Origin: Phycisphaerales bacterium | GTDB taxonomy: Bacteria; Planctomycetota; Phycisphaerae; Sedimentisphaerales; Anaerobacaceae | DNA: 6,493 nucleotides | Direction: 5' to 3' | Assembly: GCA_011057845.1 (NCBI GenBank) | Contig: DSDB01000257.1 | Span: forward strand, 1-6,493 | Shown: piece after piece, positions 4,666 to 6,493 of the stretch | Layout: every line of letters starts with the position of its first letter | Position numbering within the stretch: position 1 is the first letter of the stretch | Program-made: the position numbers and the translations under genes | Notes under the pieces: generated by a model | What the model saw: the letters and a program-made list of their open reading frames with translations, nothing else | Told to the model about the DNA's origin: nothing | The model's database searches: none

Positions 4666-6314
4666 AGGACACACGTCAGACAGGACGTTCAGCAGGCCGC
4701 ATTGTCGGTATCGGCGTGCTTATGGCATTGGCTCTTGCGGTGGGCATACTGGCGGGTCGGCAGCTTCGGCCTGGGCATCTGTATGAGTCCGCGTCCGAAC
4801 AGGCGGACGTTGCCGGCCAGACGTGGACCTGCTCGATGCACCCCGAAGTTGTGATGGACAGGCCCGGCAAATGCCCCAAGTGCGGGATGGACCTCATTCC
4901 CATGAACTCGGGGACCGGCGATGAGGCCCCGAGGCAACTTGTGGTCTCAAATGACGCGGCCAGACTGATGGAGATCGCTACGGCGCCCGTAGAGCGGAGA
5001 TTCGTCACGGCCGAGATTCGGATGGTGGGCAAGATCGACTACGACGAGACGCGGGTCAAGTCGATTACCTCATGGGTGGCCGGCCGCATCGACCGATTGT
5101 ACGTCGACTACACGGGCATCACAGTCGCCGAAGGCGACCACATGGTCTACATCTACAGCCCGCAACTGCTCAGCGCCCAGGCCGAACTCATCCAGGCCGG
5201 CCGAAGCGTCTCGGCGATGAACGCCGACAGCTCGGATCTGGTCCGTCGCTCCATCGAGGGAACGCTCAAGGCCGCCCGCCAGAAGATGCGCCTGCTGGGC
5301 CTGACGGAGCAGCAGGTGGGCGACATCGAAAGGACCGGCGAGCCCACGGATCATCTGACGATCTACTCGCCGATGGGCGGCGTGGTGATCGAAAAGAGCG
5401 CGACCGAGGGTATGTACGTCGAAACGGGCACGCCGATCTATCGCGTTGCCGACCTGTCGCGGCTGTGGGTTCGGCTGGACGCCTATGAATCCGACATGAT
5501 GTGGATACGCTACGGCCAGGAGGTGGTCTTCGCGGCCGAGGCGTATCCCGGCGAAATATTCCGAGGCACGATCAGTTTCATCGATCCGATGATCAACGAA
5601 AGGACGCGGACGTACAAGTTGCGCCTGAACGTGGACAACTCGGACGGGCGGCTCAAGCCGGAGATGTTCGTGCGGGCGGTGGTTCGTTCACGGGTCGCCG
5701 CCGCCGGCCGGGTGATGGACCCCAACCTTGCGGGCAAGTGGATATGCCCGATGCATCCGGACATCGTCAAAGACGGACCGGCCCCGTGCGATATCTGCGG
5801 CATGGACCTGGTGACGGCCGAGTCGCTGAAACTGGCCGGCGCCGCCGGGCCGGATGAGCCGCCACGGGTGATACCGGCCTCGGCGCCCCTGATCACGGGC
5901 AAACGCGCCGTGGTCTACGTTCGGATTCCCGACGTCAACGAGCCGACCTTCGAGGGACGCGAGGTGCTGCTCGGCCCGCGGGCGGGTGACTACTATATCG
6001 TCAAAGAGGGTCTGGCCGAGGGTGAGCGAGTTGTAACCAACGGCAACTTCAAGATTGACTCAGCCCTGCAGTTGCGCGCCAAGCCGAGCATGATGAGCGC
6101 TGAAATGTGGGGCGAGCCCGAGGCGGCCGATGGAACCGAGCAGACGATCTGCCCGGTGATGGGCGGCAAGATCGACAAGACCGTCTTCACGGAGTACGAG
6201 GGCACGAAGGTGTACTTCTGCTGCCCTGGTTGTATCGTGGAATTCCACAAAGACCCGCGGAAGTACCTTGGCAAACTGCCGCAATTCGGCGGCAGGGAAA
6301 CCCCCGCGCAATAG
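4662..6314 (+). CDS. CusB-like RND periplasmic adaptor with three metal-binding domains
   Basis: The 550-residue membrane-fusion protein links the inner-membrane RND pump to the outer-membrane channel. It has one N-terminal anchor helix (about 13-33). A heavy-metal-binding domain follows (54-80; C57, M59, H60, P61, C71, C74, G75, M76). The adaptor body has a lipoyl half-motif (134-160), helical hairpin (about 162-225), second lipoyl half (231-258, IYSPMGGVVIEKSA) and beta-barrel (about 260-345). A second heavy-metal-binding domain is inserted next (359-384; C362, M364, H365, C376, C379, G380, M381), then the membrane-proximal domain (about 414-470). A C-terminal YHS-type domain ends it (497-536; C497, C520, C521, C524). 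E. coli CusB is about 400 residues and lacks these extra domains. The start is ATG 4662, placed so the anchor helix begins at about residue 13. A TTG at 4599 would add 21 residues and has no ribosome-binding site. Copper or silver is the likely substrate by family, though this is not proven. Confidence 0.92.
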   Translation: MKDTRQTGRSAGRIVGIGVLMALALAVGILAGRQLRPGHLYESASEQADVAGQTWTCSMHPEVVMDRPGKCPKCGMDLIPMNSGTGDEAPRQLVVSNDAARLMEIATAPVERRFVTAEIRMVGKIDYDETRVKSITSWVAGRIDRLYVDYTGITVAEGDHMVYIYSPQLLSAQAELIQAGRSVSAMNADSSDLVRRSIEGTLKAARQKMRLLGLTEQQVGDIERTGEPTDHLTIYSPMGGVVIEKSATEGMYVETGTPIYRVADLSRLWVRLDAYESDMMWIRYGQEVVFAAEAYPGEIFRGTISFIDPMINERTRTYKLRLNVDNSDGRLKPEMFVRAVVRSRVAAAGRVMDPNLAGKWICPMHPDIVKDGPAPCDICGMDLVTAESLKLAGAAGPDEPPRVIPASAPLITGKRAVVYVRIPDVNEPTFEGREVLLGPRAGDYYIVKEGLAEGERVVTNGNFKIDSALQLRAKPSMMSAEMWGEPEAADGTEQTICPVMGGKIDKTVFTEYEGTKVYFCCPGCIVEFHKDPRKYLGKLPQFGGRETPAQ

Positions 6315-6349
6315 ATGCCATGACCTATAACGAGTGATTCGCCACGTTC

Positions 6350-6355
6350 AAGGAG
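6350..6355 (+). promoter_or_regulatory. Shine-Dalgarno site for the lipoprotein ATG at 6363
   Basis: AAGGAG lies 7 bases before ATG 6363-6365, fixing the start of the lipoprotein gene 48 bases after the adaptor stop. Confidence 0.75.
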
Positions 6356-6362
6356 ATTGAAA

Positions 6363-6493
6363 ATGAAAGCGTCAAAGACCAATGTGCTGCTGAGAATTCT
6401 TCCGGCACTGCTGTTGGTGGTATCGGTTGGACTGTTTCTGAGCGGTTGCCGCGGCGACAGCAATGCCGGGACATCGGCCGAGGACCACAGCGA
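6363..6493 (+). CDS. lipoprotein of the efflux operon, 5' part only
   Basis: Only the first 43 codons are in the window. They encode a lipoprotein signal peptide: a basic start (MKASKTNVLLR), a hydrophobic core (residues 12-26) and the lipobox LSGC with the modified cysteine at residue 29. A polar, acidic mature start follows (RGDSNAGTSAEDHS). The strong AAGGAG and the 48-base gap after the adaptor stop place it in the efflux operon. In this position I would expect a metal-binding accessory lipoprotein or a second adaptor-like protein, before a CusA-like pump gene, but nothing visible proves this. The mature domain is outside the window, so no function can be given. Confidence 0.8.
   Translation, partial: MKASKTNVLLRILPALLLVVSVGLFLSGCRGDSNAGTSAEDHS
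6369..6386 (+). repeat. degenerate direct repeat, copy 2 (start of lipoprotein)
   Basis: GCGTCAAAGACCAATGTG covers codons 3-8 of the lipoprotein gene and matches 15 of 18 positions of the copy at 4633-4650, which lies ahead of the adaptor gene. Confidence 0.4.

Noticed and set aside
6315..6336. Tiny ATG frame between the adaptor and the lipoprotein
   Set aside because: It has five codons or fewer, no ribosome-binding site and nothing to support it.
1..6493. CRISPR array, tRNA, rRNA or insertion sequence
   Set aside because: I saw no regular spaced repeats, no tRNA- or rRNA-like stretches, and no transposase motifs on either strand by eye.

Overview
This 6.5 kb window is GC-rich bacterial DNA with all recognisable genes on the + strand. 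The mix of genes suggests a Planctomycetota genome, perhaps a Phycisphaerae-like lineage: the tail of an RHS-repeat protein, a DUF2752 protein next to a cysteine-rich small membrane protein, a DUF401 permease, a UbiE/MenG-type methyltransferase, and a Cus-type efflux system whose adaptor carries several metal-binding domains. This taxonomic call is an inference from gene content. No rRNA or other phylogenetic marker is present.

Layout. Positions 2-166 hold the last codons of an RHS core domain, cut by the window edge and ending unusually early. Positions 171-985 hold two small membrane-protein genes joined by an ATGA stop/start overlap: a DUF2752 protein and an unnamed two-helix protein. Positions 1045-3036 hold a 12-or-so-helix DUF401 permease followed 15 bases later by a UbiE/MenG methyltransferase. 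A 258-base spacer follows (3037-3294). Its first part is dense in inverted repeats that cannot all pair at once, and it contains a doubtful 52-codon ORF. Positions 3295-6493 hold the efflux operon: a TolC/CusC-like outer-membrane factor, a CusB-like periplasmic adaptor, and the first 43 codons of a lipoprotein. The inner-membrane RND pump (CusA-like) would be expected downstream, outside the window.

How the genes work together. The outer-membrane factor and adaptor are two parts of a tripartite transenvelope exporter. The adaptor has two heavy-metal-binding domains (C-x-M-H-P...C-x2-C-G-M-D), one at the N terminus and one inserted between the beta-barrel and membrane-proximal parts, plus a C-terminal YHS-type metal domain. 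The substrate is therefore probably copper, silver or a similar soft metal. The first four genes have no evident functional link to this operon.

The most unusual non-coding signal is the 59-base gap between the outer-membrane factor and adaptor genes. It has a nested perfect inverted repeat (8 bp outside, 5 bp inside) covering a Shine-Dalgarno-like site and the ATG of a 13-codon mini-ORF. The stop of that mini-ORF overlaps the adaptor ATG, and its first codons resemble the start of the downstream lipoprotein gene. I did not find a clearly new multi-gene system. The best candidates for novelty are this intercistronic element and the metal-domain architecture of the adaptor.
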